Assembly (NCBI GenBank): GCA_031550125.1
Contig: JAVBOW010000018.1
Span: 40,100-104,099, forward strand
DNA: 64,000 nucleotides
Source of the DNA: JAVBOW01 sp031550125
GTDB lineage: Bacteria; Bacteroidota; Bacteroidia; Bacteroidales; Rikenellaceae
Direction: 5' to 3'
Position 1 is the stretch's first letter. Each line of letters begins with the position of its first letter. A program made the position numbers and the translations under genes. Under the pieces are notes generated by a model. That model ran no database searches. It was given only the letters and a program-made list of their open reading frames with translations, and was not told where the DNA came from. This document shows, in pieces, positions 1 through 8,041 of the stretch.

Positions 1-394
1 GGCTGTCGTAAAAACGCACCGAGTCGCTGAAGAAGGCGTTGGAATAGCAACCCATCACCTTGCCGCGCGGCAGAACCCCGGCGAAGGCGTTGAAACGGCG
101 CGACTCGTAGCCATAATAGAGTGTCAGGGCCGGATTACGGTCTATGCCGCCGTCGGGCGCGCCGAAATCTATGAACAGGTCCGTGCCGGCCTTTATATAG
201 TCGCCTCCTCCCCACATTATTCCCAATTCCGGAGCGAATTTCGTTGAAAAAAGCGTCTGCGAGCGCTCCAACGCGTCGTTGTATTCACGGTTGTCGAAAC
301 GCGTGTTGAGCGTTATGTCCCACAGTAATTTCTGCGCGGCTGCCTGCATGCACATCAAGGTGGACAGGGAAAGGGCAAGTGGCTTGAATCTCAT
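1..394 (-). CDS. Outer-membrane/secreted protein, N-terminal part (truncated by window edge)
   Basis: The frame starts at 394 and stays open to base 1, giving 131 residues; the C-terminal part lies outside the window. Residues 1-21 form a signal peptide (MRFKPLALSLSTLMCMQAAA then Q). The mature part has alternating aromatic/polar residues and Gly/Tyr/Asp-rich turns (LYYGYESRRFNAFAGVLPRG), the look of an outer-membrane beta-barrel or porin-like protein. A Bacteroidota -7 box lies 22 bases upstream. Family not recognised, and function cannot be given from this fragment. Confidence 0.75.
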   Translation of the reverse strand, partial: MRFKPLALSLSTLMCMQAAAQKLLWDITLNTRFDNREYNDALERSQTLFSTKFAPELGIMWGGGDYIKAGTDLFIDFGAPDGGIDRNPALTLYYGYESRRFNAFAGVLPRGKVMGCYSNAFFSDSVRFYDS

Positions 395-415
395 CGTAAG
401 CGTTTATTACTGCGG

Positions 416-423
416 CAAATTTA
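416..423 (-). promoter_or_regulatory. -7 promoter box of the truncated envelope gene
   Basis: On the minus strand this reads TAAATTTG, a perfect match to the Bacteroidota -7 consensus TAnnTTTG, 22 bases before the ATG at 394. No clear TTTG at -33. Confidence 0.55.
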
Positions 424-635
424 CGGAAAATACGCAGAAACGTATTATGTGTGCGAAAGAATTCCTGTCTTTGTAAAACAACCAAACCGGGATCCTTAGC
501 TTACGACGTCGTTTGCTGTATACGGTTGAGTAAACAGTAAAAGAATGGATAAGTTTCAATTATATGCTGGCTGCGCATATCGCGCATCTTAACGCCAGCC
601 TGTTTTTATGGCGGGTCCTATTTTTCTTATCAGGT

Positions 636-1868
636 CTATTCGAGCACCTGGTAGACGGTATTGAGGAATTTCTGCCATATTCCGGTTGCAGGGATGCGGT
701 TCGTGTAGAGCAATATTATAAGCCCTTCGCGGCGGTCTATCAGATAGTCGGTGTTGGCCATTCCTCCCCATATGAGCGACCCGGGATTTGGCATGGGCGT
801 GAAGCGGCTTATGTTTCCGCCGGCGGCATCAGGTTCCGGAAGTACTCTGAATCCGATCCCGAAGCTGAAATCCTTGCCGTTGGAGTTGGGGTGGGGCAGG
901 CAGTTTTCTCCCATTATCTCCAAGGTGCGCCGCCCGAGTATGCGGCGTCCGTTGAAGACGCCGTAATTGGCTATCATCTGACAGAAACGGGCGTAACCTT
1001 CGATAGTGCCGCTCAACCCCGTGCCTCCGGCGGCATATGTACGGTCCGGGCCGAAGGGATCGCGTCCGCTCCACATCTCCACAGGTTCGATGCCCCCTTT
1101 CCCCTTTTTATACATCGCCACGAACCTCGGACGACAACTATCGTCGAAATAATAGGCCATATCCTTTATTCCCAGAGGCTCCAGGATAACCTCCTGGACG
1201 TATTCCTGTAGTGGCCTGCCTGAAAAATACTCTACAAGGTAGCCCCATACGTCGGCCGACGGATGGTAATGCCAGTCCGTACCCGGGTCGAACAACAGGG
1301 GCTGCTTCACCAACTGTTTGACGTATTCCTCAAGTGTAGCGTATTTGGGCTGTCCGGCGCTCCATTCTCCCGTTATGCCCGACGAGTGGCTCAACAGGTG
1401 GCGTATAAGCACCGGCGAGGCGGCTTTGCGTGTGACGTATGTGCCGTCGTCCTCCTTTTTGACGATTACCCGGTCTGTCATCTCCGGGATGTATTTCGAC
1501 ACCGGGTCGTCCAGCTGGAATTTACCCTGCTCGTACAGGGTCATAAGCGCCACGGTTGTTATCGCCTTGGTTTGCGAGTACATGCGGAAGAGGTCGTCTT
1601 TTTGCAGCGGCGCGCGGCTTTCCATATCTCGCCAGCCGAAGGCTTTATTGTGGATAACCTGGCCATCCTTAGCTACGAATGTAAGGGCGTGCGGCAATTC
1701 GCCCCGCCGCACGAAATCGGTCAGCAGGGAGTCTATGCGGGCCAGGCGCGAGGCATCCACTTTAAGCGCCTTGAAATCGGGTTTGTAGTCGAACGACTGC
1801 GGCGCTTGCCCCGAGCCGGCCAACGCGCATGCGGCGAACATGGCCGAAAACAACCATTTTTTCATCAT
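636..1868 (-). CDS. Serine hydrolase, beta-lactamase class C/penicillin-binding fold
   Basis: A 410-residue exported serine hydrolase of the beta-lactamase (PF00144) superfamily. These include esterases, D-amino-acid peptidases and carboxypeptidases; the substrate cannot be predicted. After a hydrophobic signal segment (MMKKWLFSAMFAACALA) comes the nucleophile motif S-Q-T-K about 98 residues in, a Tyr-containing second motif (YHPSADVWGYLVEY) where relatives have YxN, and a C-terminal WGG motif in place of the KTG/HxG box. A longer frame starts with TTG at 1886, but that codon lies inside the promoter box, so ATG 1868 (or 1865) is preferred. Monocistronic; it ends in a 240-base gene-free stretch. 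Confidence 0.85.
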   Translation of the reverse strand: MMKKWLFSAMFAACALAGSGQAPQSFDYKPDFKALKVDASRLARIDSLLTDFVRRGELPHALTFVAKDGQVIHNKAFGWRDMESRAPLQKDDLFRMYSQTKAITTVALMTLYEQGKFQLDDPVSKYIPEMTDRVIVKKEDDGTYVTRKAASPVLIRHLLSHSSGITGEWSAGQPKYATLEEYVKQLVKQPLLFDPGTDWHYHPSADVWGYLVEYFSGRPLQEYVQEVILEPLGIKDMAYYFDDSCRPRFVAMYKKGKGGIEPVEMWSGRDPFGPDRTYAAGGTGLSGTIEGYARFCQMIANYGVFNGRRILGRRTLEIMGENCLPHPNSNGKDFSFGIGFRVLPEPDAAGGNISRFTPMPNPGSLIWGGMANTDYLIDRREGLIILLYTNRIPATGIWQKFLNTVYQVLE

Positions 1869-1883
1869 ATAGTCAAGTTTACG

Positions 1884-1891
1884 CAAATATA
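1884..1891 (-). promoter_or_regulatory. -7 promoter box of the serine hydrolase
   Basis: TATATTTG on the minus strand, 15 bases before ATG 1868. It overlaps the TTG of the longer reading frame and therefore argues for the downstream start. Confidence 0.55.
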
Positions 1892-1893
1892 CG

Positions 1894-1918
1894 AAAAAGG
1901 GCGGACAAAAGTCCGCCC
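1894..1918 (-). terminator. Rho-independent terminator of hppA
   Basis: Perfect 8-bp stem (GGGCGGAC / GTCCGCCC) with an AAAA loop, followed on the minus strand by TTTTT. It lies just downstream of the hppA stop at 1940. Confidence 0.8.
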
Positions 1919-1939
1919 TGAAAATAAACAGAATCTGAT

Positions 1940-4165
1940 TTAGAATAAGCTGTAAGCCACGGTTAAGCCCGCCATGACTATGGCCACCATGCTCATCAGC
2001 TTCACCAGGATGTTGAGTGAGGGACCGGAGGTATCCTTGAAAGGATCGCCCACGGTGTCACCCACCACTGTAGCTTTGTGGTCGTTGGAGCCTTTGCCTC
2101 CGCAATTCCCCTCTTCTATGTATTTCTTGGCGTTATCCCATGCGCCGCCGGCATTGGCCATGAAGACGGCCAGCACGAAGCCTGCGCCCAGACCGCCTAC
2201 CAAAAGGCCCATGACGCCGGCTACGCCGAATATGACGCCGGTGAGTACGGGGGCTATGATGGCCAGCAACGAGGGAAAGAGCATTTCGCGTTGCGCCCCG
2301 CGGGTGGATATCTCCACGCAGCGCGCATAGTCGGGCGTGGCTTTGCCTTCGAGTATGCCTTTTATCTCGCGGAATTGTCGGCGGACCTCTTCAACCATGC
2401 TTTGCGCGGCTCGCCCTACGGCGTTCATCGTCAGCCCGCAGAAGAGGAAAGCCATCATCGATCCGATAAATACGCCCACCAGCACCTTGGGATTCATAAG
2501 CGATATCTGGTAGTAATCCATAAAGTCGATTATGGAGGCGTCTGCCACTTTCTGGACCGCGCCGTTGGACAGGGTGATGAACTCCTGCCCGATGTGTATC
2601 AATCCTATCTTTATCTCCTCGATATAGGATGCCAGCAGCGCCAGCGCCGTGAGGGCGGCCGATCCTATGGCGAATCCTTTTCCGGTCGCGGCGGTGGTGT
2701 TGCCCAGCGCGTCGAGCGCGTCTGTACGTTTGCGTACCTCTTTGGGCAGGCCGCTCATCTCTGCGTTGCCTCCCGCGTTGTCGGCTATGGGGCCGTAGGC
2801 GTCGGTGGCAAGCGTTATACCCAGCGTAGAGAGCATGCCCACGGCCGCTATACCTATGCCGTAGAGGCCCAAGCCGATATTGTTGGCCGAGATCATGTTG
2901 GCCACGTCGAATTGTATTGCGAACAGATAGGACAGAATGATGGCGATGCCTATGGTGATCACCGGTATGGCGGTGGATACCATGCCCAGTCCTATGCCCG
3001 ATATGATAACAGTGGCGGGGCCGGTGGCGGCGCAGTTGGCTATCTTCTGGGTGGGTTTATAGGAGTGGGATGTGTAATATTCGGTGGATTGCCCTATGAT
3101 TATGCCTGCCAGCAGGCCGGTGATCACCGAGCATGATACCCAACCCCAGTTGGGGAGGTCCAGGGACCACAGGATGACGAAAGTAGATATGGCGATGAGC
3201 GCCGAGCTTACGTTAACGCCCAAACCGAGAGAACCGAGCAGTTTCTTCATCGACGCGCCCTCTTTGGTGCGTACCAAAAATATGCCGAATATGGAGAGCA
3301 ATATACCTACGGCGGCTATGAGCATAGGCGCGAACACAGCTTTGAGCTGCAGCGCCTCGCCATCGGCGAAAGTGGAGTAGGCCGCCGCTCCCAGGGCTGC
3401 CGTAGCCAGTATGGAGCCGCAATAGCTTTCGTAAAGGTCTGCGCCCATGCCTGCTACGTCGCCTACATTGTCGCCCACATTGTCCGCTATGGTCGCGGGG
3501 TTGCGGGGGTCGTCTTCCGGAATCCCCGCTTCCACTTTGCCTACGAGGTCTGCGCCCACGTCTGCGGCTTTGGTGTAGATTCCGCCGCCTACGCGCGCGA
3601 AAAGCGCCTGCGTCGACGCGCCCATGCCGAACGTCAGCATGGTGGTGGTTATGACCACAAGTTTCTGCGTGCCGGTAACGTCAACGAAAGTGTTGAGTAC
3701 GACATACCATATCGAGATGTCGAGCAACCCGAGGCCGACGACCACCAGGCCCATCACCGCGCCGCTGCGGAAGGCCACCTTAAGGCCTCTGTCGAGCGAT
3801 TCGCTGGCGGCCTGAGCCGTACGTCCCGAAGCGTAGGTTGCCGTCTTCATGCCGAAGAAGCCTGCAAGCCCGGAGAAGAACCCGCCCGATATGAATGCGA
3901 AAGGCACCCATGGATTCTGTACGCCCAGCCCGTATGCCAGGAATGCGAAAAAGAGCGACAGCACCACAAAAACGATAAGAACGATCTTGTATTGCTGCCA
4001 CAGGTAAGCCATAGCGCCCACGCGGACGTGTTGGGCGATCTCCCTCATACGTTCGTTCCCTTCGCTCTGGCGTTTCATCCACGAGAAGAAATACCATGCG
4101 AAACCGAGCGCAATTACAGATGCGGCAGGGATAAGCCAGAAAATTGCAGGTATCGAATTACCCAT
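1940..4165 (-). CDS. hppA: K+-dependent membrane-bound pyrophosphatase (Na+/H+ pump)
   Basis: Integral-membrane pyrophosphatase of 741 residues that couples PPi hydrolysis to cation pumping across the inner membrane. Visible: about 15-16 hydrophobic segments, the substrate motif DDPRNPATIADNVGDNVGD (residues 218-236), and late motifs DAYGPIADNAGGNAEM and GDTVGDPFKDTSGPSLN. The subtype motif reads GNTTAATGKG (488-497). K+-independent enzymes carry Lys right after GNTT, and here it is Ala492, so the enzyme should be K+-dependent. K+-dependent relatives include Na+ and dual Na+,H+ pumps, known in Bacteroides; the transported ion is not decided by sequence. Own promoter upstream and terminator downstream, hence a single-gene unit. 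Confidence 0.97.
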   Translation of the reverse strand: MGNSIPAIFWLIPAASVIALGFAWYFFSWMKRQSEGNERMREIAQHVRVGAMAYLWQQYKIVLIVFVVLSLFFAFLAYGLGVQNPWVPFAFISGGFFSGLAGFFGMKTATYASGRTAQAASESLDRGLKVAFRSGAVMGLVVVGLGLLDISIWYVVLNTFVDVTGTQKLVVITTTMLTFGMGASTQALFARVGGGIYTKAADVGADLVGKVEAGIPEDDPRNPATIADNVGDNVGDVAGMGADLYESYCGSILATAALGAAAYSTFADGEALQLKAVFAPMLIAAVGILLSIFGIFLVRTKEGASMKKLLGSLGLGVNVSSALIAISTFVILWSLDLPNWGWVSCSVITGLLAGIIIGQSTEYYTSHSYKPTQKIANCAATGPATVIISGIGLGMVSTAIPVITIGIAIILSYLFAIQFDVANMISANNIGLGLYGIGIAAVGMLSTLGITLATDAYGPIADNAGGNAEMSGLPKEVRKRTDALDALGNTTAATGKGFAIGSAALTALALLASYIEEIKIGLIHIGQEFITLSNGAVQKVADASIIDFMDYYQISLMNPKVLVGVFIGSMMAFLFCGLTMNAVGRAAQSMVEEVRRQFREIKGILEGKATPDYARCVEISTRGAQREMLFPSLLAIIAPVLTGVIFGVAGVMGLLVGGLGAGFVLAVFMANAGGAWDNAKKYIEEGNCGGKGSNDHKATVVGDTVGDPFKDTSGPSLNILVKLMSMVAIVMAGLTVAYSLF

Positions 4166-4226
4166 AATCTCAACGATTTAATTAATAGTTAGGTTTTAGA
4201 AGGATTCTTAATGGTCCGGAATCATA

Positions 4227-4234
4227 CAAAGATA
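4227..4234 (-). promoter_or_regulatory. -7 promoter box of hppA
   Basis: TATCTTTG on the minus strand, about 62 bases before the hppA ATG, leaving a leader of roughly 55 bases. Confidence 0.5.
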
Positions 4235-4236
4235 CG

Positions 4237-4267
4237 AAAACAACCGGAATAGTGTATATCCCGGTTG
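4237..4267 (-). terminator. Terminator of the DUF2059 gene
   Basis: Stem CAACCGG (4241-4247) with CCGGTTG (4261-4267), followed on the minus strand by TTTT. It sits between the DUF2059 stop (4298) and the hppA promoter. Confidence 0.55.
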
Positions 4268-4297
4268 CCTGTAAATCGACCGCAAAGCGTTTATTTT

Positions 4298-4720
4298 CTA
4301 TTCGGGCGTTTCCCGGACGCTTGGAATAAGGTCGGCCGCCATTTTTTCTGCACTCCCCATGGTTTCCGCGCTTGCCCTGTCCTGCGAGGCGGCCATCCGT
4401 TTCCCTTCGGGAGTTTTATAGAATTCTATGGCCTTGCGCAGGTCGTCGACGCTTATGTGTTTTTCATATACGGGGAGTAATATTTCCGGGAGCCTATCCT
4501 TCGCCTCTTTTGCCATCTCCTCTTTTATGGTTGCGTAATTGTCAAAACTCGAGGATTCGAATGCCGCGTTGAGAATAACGTCGCACGCCGACGATATTCC
4601 CGATACGTTCAGATAGGTCGTAAGTACGTCTTTGTACTCTTCATTGTTCTTATTCGATATGGATCCGGCGGCGACGAAGCCGAATACGACGATACATGTT
4701 ATCAACAATAACTTTCTCAT
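4298..4720 (-). CDS. DUF2059 domain protein (exported, small)
   Basis: 140 residues from the chosen ATG at 4720, which is followed by a signal/anchor segment (MRKLLLITCIVVFGFVAAGS). The in-frame upstream extension has no domain character and runs into the divergent promoter region, so it was dropped. The C-terminal half (LPVYEKHISVDDLRKAIEFYKTPEGKRMA) matches the DUF2059 pattern, an alpha-helical domain of unknown function common in periplasmic proteins. Divergent from the TrmH-like gene. Confidence 0.8.
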   Translation of the reverse strand: MRKLLLITCIVVFGFVAAGSISNKNNEEYKDVLTTYLNVSGISSACDVILNAAFESSSFDNYATIKEEMAKEAKDRLPEILLPVYEKHISVDDLRKAIEFYKTPEGKRMAASQDRASAETMGSAEKMAADLIPSVRETPE

Positions 4721-4789
4721 ATTGTATATATTTATCATAAAGTTCCGGATCATCCCCACAGCAAATAAGGGACCAAACGCAATTCGTGT

Positions 4790-4797
4790 TAACTTTG
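4790..4797 (+). promoter_or_regulatory. -7 promoter box of the TrmH-family gene
   Basis: TAACTTTG, 17 bases before the ATG at 4815; perfect TAnnTTTG. Confidence 0.55.
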
Positions 4798-4814
4798 CTC
4801 CGTAATATCGCCCT

Positions 4815-5345
4815 ATGGAGAAGATCAGTAACGACGGCCTGGGCCGTCCCTCGCCCGAAGAATTTGCCTCGATGGACAAAATGCCGGTGACGGTTGTATT
4901 GGATAACGTACGCAGCATGAATAATGTAGGTTCGTTTTTCCGTACCTGCGACGCTTTCGCCGCCGAGAGGATAATCCTATGCGGGATAACCGGTACGCCG
5001 CCCGACAAGGAGATACATAAAACCGCCCTCGGCGCGGAGCTTACCGTGCCGTGGGAGTATTGCCGGCAAACGGAGGAGTCGCTCGCCGCGTTGAAGGAAC
5101 GCGGTTACACGCTCGTCGTCGCGGAACAGGTTAAGGGTGCGGCGACGCTTTCCCGTTTTCCCGTCGAAAAGGGACGTAAATACGCCGTGGTGTTCGGTAA
5201 TGAAGTGTCGGGAGTGTCGCAGCAGGCGGTGGATATGTGCGATATGGCTGTGGAGATACCCCAGGCGGGGACAAAACATTCGCTCAACGTGGCCGTCTCC
5301 GGCGGCGTCGTGCTTTGGCGTTTTTTCGAATTTTTCTCTATATAA
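4815..5345 (+). CDS. TrmH/SpoU-family RNA 2'-O-methyltransferase
   Basis: A 176-residue SPOUT-class methyltransferase that uses SAM to methylate a ribose 2'-OH in tRNA or rRNA. The family motifs are all present: motif 1 VVLDNVRSMNNVGSFFRTCDAF near residues 28-49 with Asn and Arg, motif 2 YAVVFGNEVSGVSQQAVD, and motif 3 IPQAGTKHSLNVAVSGGVVLW, which form the trefoil-knot SAM site. It lacks the N-terminal L30e-like domain of RlmB, so it is a single-domain SpoU enzyme. The target RNA is not predictable. Converges on kdsC with a 54-base gap. Confidence 0.9.
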   Translation: MEKISNDGLGRPSPEEFASMDKMPVTVVLDNVRSMNNVGSFFRTCDAFAAERIILCGITGTPPDKEIHKTALGAELTVPWEYCRQTEESLAALKERGYTLVVAEQVKGAATLSRFPVEKGRKYAVVFGNEVSGVSQQAVDMCDMAVEIPQAGTKHSLNVAVSGGVVLWRFFEFFSI

Positions 5346-5399
5346 GGGATTTCCGTCACGGAGCCTACTCACGCAGGCAGGCGCCTGGCAGTGCGCTGC

Positions 5400-5936
5400 C
5401 TATGCGGAAGGAACGGTGTTAACTCCCTTGGAATGTTTGGCCCAGTTGCCGTGTGCGCGCAGCACCTGCTCCACGACGTCCCTCACGCAACCTTTGCCGC
5501 CTTCGTATTGCGATACGTAACGCGATATTTCGATTATTTCAGACGCGGCGTCGGCGGGGCATACCGGCATACCCACGTAGGCCATGGCTTCGCTGTCGGG
5601 AATATCGTCGCCCATGAACATCACCTCGCCGGGCTGCAGCCCGAAATCGTCCATGAACTCTTTGAGCATCGTTATTTTGTCGGCGCAGTTGGTGTAAAGA
5701 CGGTTAACCCCCAGCATTCGGAAGCGGGCGTCGAGCGTCTTGCCGTGTCCGCCGCTTATTATGCACACCGGATAGCCCATCTTGATGGCGTAGGCGACGG
5801 CGTAGCCATCCTTGGCGTTGTACTTGCGGACGAAATCGCCGTCCGCGGTAACTATTATGCCGCCGTCCGTGAACACCCCGTCCACGTCAAACACAAAAGC
5901 CTTTACGGACGCTAAATCTTCTTTGAAGGTTCCCAT
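5400..5936 (-). CDS. kdsC: 3-deoxy-D-manno-octulosonate 8-phosphate phosphatase (KdsC-type HAD)
   Basis: A 178-residue HAD phosphatase, standard KdsC length, that removes phosphate from Kdo-8-P in the LPS inner-core pathway in the cytosol. Motif I DVDGVFTDG (Asp17 nucleophile, Asp19 general acid), motif II VCIISGGHGK, and motif IV MGDDIPDSEAM are all visible, and no cap domain is present, as in the tetrameric C0 subclass. Last gene of the xerD operon; its start overlaps the DUF2520 gene by 25 bases, suggesting translational coupling. The symbol rests on motif and length, and other C0 HAD phosphatases remain possible. Confidence 0.88.
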   Translation of the reverse strand: MGTFKEDLASVKAFVFDVDGVFTDGGIIVTADGDFVRKYNAKDGYAVAYAIKMGYPVCIISGGHGKTLDARFRMLGVNRLYTNCADKITMLKEFMDDFGLQPGEVMFMGDDIPDSEAMAYVGMPVCPADAASEIIEISRYVSQYEGGKGCVRDVVEQVLRAHGNWAKHSKGVNTVPSA

Positions 5937-6688
5937 ATGTTATCACTCAATTTTACGTATATCTCTTGCATGGCCGGATCGTCCGACAGCATTTCCGCAT
6001 GCCGCCGCACGGTGGCAACGTCTCCCCTCGACGCGGGTCCCGTCTGCACGTCGCGCGGCGAGCGGGCGGCGCATGCTTTGGCGGCGGTTTCGACTATCAG
6101 CGGCCCGAGCATATCGAACGGCAGCCCGGCCCTGCTGGCAAGCGTTTCGGCCGCCGCATACATGTGGTTGACGAAGTTGCAGGCGAAGACGGCCGCGAGA
6201 TGTATCTGCACCCGCTGCGCCGAGCCCATACGCGCCACTCTGCCCGACAGAGCGCTGGCTACGCGCTCGGCGCATTCCAACGCATATGGCGTGCATCCCT
6301 CCACAAGCAGCGGCACGACGGACAGGTCGGCGCGTCGCCCTTTGCTGAACGTCTGCAGCGGATAAAGCACGCCCCGGTGCGCTATCTTTTCCGAAAGCGC
6401 GTCGGCGGGGACGCTTCCCGCGGTGTGCAGCACGACGCCGTGTCCGAAATCCAATTGTGCCGACACCGGGCCTATGGCCGCGTCGCTCACGGCGACGATA
6501 TATACGTCCGCCGTCTCCAATCCTTCCGGCGACGAGGCAAAGTCGCAACCGCACGCCTGCGCCAGCCGTCCTCCCCCGGCTTTGTCGCGGGCATAGATCT
6601 GCACGAGTTCCAGCGCGTCGTTCAGCGCCGCGGCCTCGGCAAGCGCCCATGCCACATTGCCGCTCCCTATGATAGCAAGGCGGGTCAT
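5912..6688 (-). CDS. Rossmann-fold/DUF2520 protein (P5C-reductase-like)
   Basis: 258 residues. Residues 1-110 form a Rossmann NAD(P)-binding domain beginning AIIGSGNVAWALAEA (GxGxxA). The C-terminal all-helical DUF2520 domain carries the signature LQTFSKGR and the PRDVQTGPASRGD segment. The architecture resembles pyrroline-5-carboxylate reductase and 6-phosphogluconate dehydrogenase-like enzymes, but no substrate is known for DUF2520 proteins. It overlaps yihY by 4 bases (ATGA) and kdsC by 25 bases, so it belongs to the same transcript. Confidence 0.88.
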   Translation of the reverse strand: MTRLAIIGSGNVAWALAEAAALNDALELVQIYARDKAGGGRLAQACGCDFASSPEGLETADVYIVAVSDAAIGPVSAQLDFGHGVVLHTAGSVPADALSEKIAHRGVLYPLQTFSKGRRADLSVVPLLVEGCTPYALECAERVASALSGRVARMGSAQRVQIHLAAVFACNFVNHMYAAAETLASRAGLPFDMLGPLIVETAAKACAARSPRDVQTGPASRGDVATVRRHAEMLSDDPAMQEIYVKLSDNIWEPSKKI

Positions 6689-7989
6689 TTGATCTCCATC
6701 AACAGTATGTTGTCGGGCGAAGAATGGCTCTCGCTCCGCGCCTTGTCGAGCATTTGGCTTATACGGCGCAACTGATGGTTTGACGAGAAGTCGAAATCGG
6801 ACTCCCCGCGCAGCTCCACGCTGTCCGTGACGTCGCGTATAGTTATCTTATGTATGTCGCGTGCGGGAATGTACAGGTTAACCCTCTCGTCCTGCGTGTT
6901 TTGTACGGCCGACAGCAGTCCTGCGCTCTCAAGGTCGAAAACCACGTCGCGTACTATCCTCAGCGGCATATTGAGTTCAGAGGCTATGATCTCGGTGGTT
7001 ACGGCTCCGCGCCCCTCCACGAAATGACGTATGGCCACGAGCATCGACGCCACCATGACTTTGCGGCGGTGGTCGTAGCTCATCTTCATCGATTCGCGCT
7101 CCTGCTCGTATTTGGATATGTTCTGGTAGGCGAACGAAAGTTCGGCCCCGAAAAGCAGTATCTGCCAGCTGCTCTGAACCCAGATAAGGAAGAGCGGCAG
7201 GGCGGCGAAACTACCGTATATGGCGTTGTATGAGGTCATCCACGTCTGCGCGTAGACGTATCCGACCTGAAAAAGCTGGAATACGGTCCCGGCGATTATG
7301 CCGGCCTGTATGCCGCTGCGGAGTTTAACCCGCGTGTTAGGCATCACGCAGTAGATGAACGTGAACATTATCCAGATCACCACCACCGACACCAGCCCGT
7401 AAAGCAGCTCCACTATCACCGACGAGGAGTAATTGGATATCTGGGTCTTTATATATATGGCCAGCGAGTTTGATATGATGAACAGGATAGGGGCCACGAA
7501 CACCACGGCAAGGTAGTCGCTGAATTTGCGCGCCAGCGAGCGCGATTTGCGTACCTCCCAAATATTGTTGAATGCGTCCTCGACATTGCCGAACACCCTC
7601 ATTACGGCCCACACCAGCGTGACGAAGCCCACAGAGGCGATTATACCCCCTTTGGTCCGCAGCAGCAGGTTGTTGGCAAAGGCAAGCACGTTGTCTATTA
7701 TTTCGCGGTATTCGGGAAATTTGGCGTAGAGGTAATCTTGGAACGACGTGTCCACGCCGAAACCCTTTACCACGCCGAATATCATGGCCGCCAACGGCAC
7801 GATGGACATGAGGGTGTAGAAAGTGAGGGCCGCGGAGGTTAGCACCATGTTATGCTCGCCGAATCCTTTGACCATATATATTATGATCTTTATCTGGCGG
7901 ACGCCCCAACGCACCCGGCCGGAGCGGTATTCTTCCTCCTTTTTATTCCATATGCCGTTGGTTATGAATTCTATCGCTTTTTTCACCAT
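6685..7989 (-). CDS. YihY/BrkB-family inner-membrane protein
   Basis: 434 residues with the YihY/BrkB core: six transmembrane segments (e.g. LTSAALTFYTLMSIVPLAAMIFGVVKG, FVTLVWAVMRVFGNVEDAFNNIW, VFVAPILFIISNSLAIYIK), then a C-terminal cytoplasmic extension of about 130 residues that includes a winged-helix-like stretch (VATSEIIASELNMPLRIVRDVVFDLE region). The family was once called RNase BN, an assignment since withdrawn; the true function is unknown. ATG 7989 was chosen because the longer TTG start lies against a perfect promoter. Overlaps the next gene by 4 bases. Confidence 0.88.
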   Translation of the reverse strand: MVKKAIEFITNGIWNKKEEEYRSGRVRWGVRQIKIIIYMVKGFGEHNMVLTSAALTFYTLMSIVPLAAMIFGVVKGFGVDTSFQDYLYAKFPEYREIIDNVLAFANNLLLRTKGGIIASVGFVTLVWAVMRVFGNVEDAFNNIWEVRKSRSLARKFSDYLAVVFVAPILFIISNSLAIYIKTQISNYSSSVIVELLYGLVSVVVIWIMFTFIYCVMPNTRVKLRSGIQAGIIAGTVFQLFQVGYVYAQTWMTSYNAIYGSFAALPLFLIWVQSSWQILLFGAELSFAYQNISKYEQERESMKMSYDHRRKVMVASMLVAIRHFVEGRGAVTTEIIASELNMPLRIVRDVVFDLESAGLLSAVQNTQDERVNLYIPARDIHKITIRDVTDSVELRGESDFDFSSNHQLRRISQMLDKARSESHSSPDNILLMEIK

Positions 7990-8010
7990 GATGAGCGTGT
8001 TTATATTTCG

Positions 8011-8041
8011 CAAAGATAATCATTCGCTGGTTTCGCGCAAA
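8011..8041 (-). promoter_or_regulatory. Internal -33/-7 promoter for yihY
   Basis: Minus strand: TTTG (8041-8038), 19-base spacer, then TATCTTTG (8018-8011), a complete Bacteroidota promoter 22 bases before ATG 7989. yihY-DUF2520-kdsC can therefore be transcribed independently of the upstream genes. Confidence 0.65.

Noticed and set aside
395..635. Short frames (65-66 codons) on both strands before the serine hydrolase
   Set aside because: They overlap the truncated envelope gene or lack any start context; the stretch 424-635 shows no supported feature.
2078..3136. 352-codon plus-strand frame inside hppA
   Set aside because: Composition (Gly/Tyr/His rich) is that of a shadow frame; hppA is certain on the other strand.
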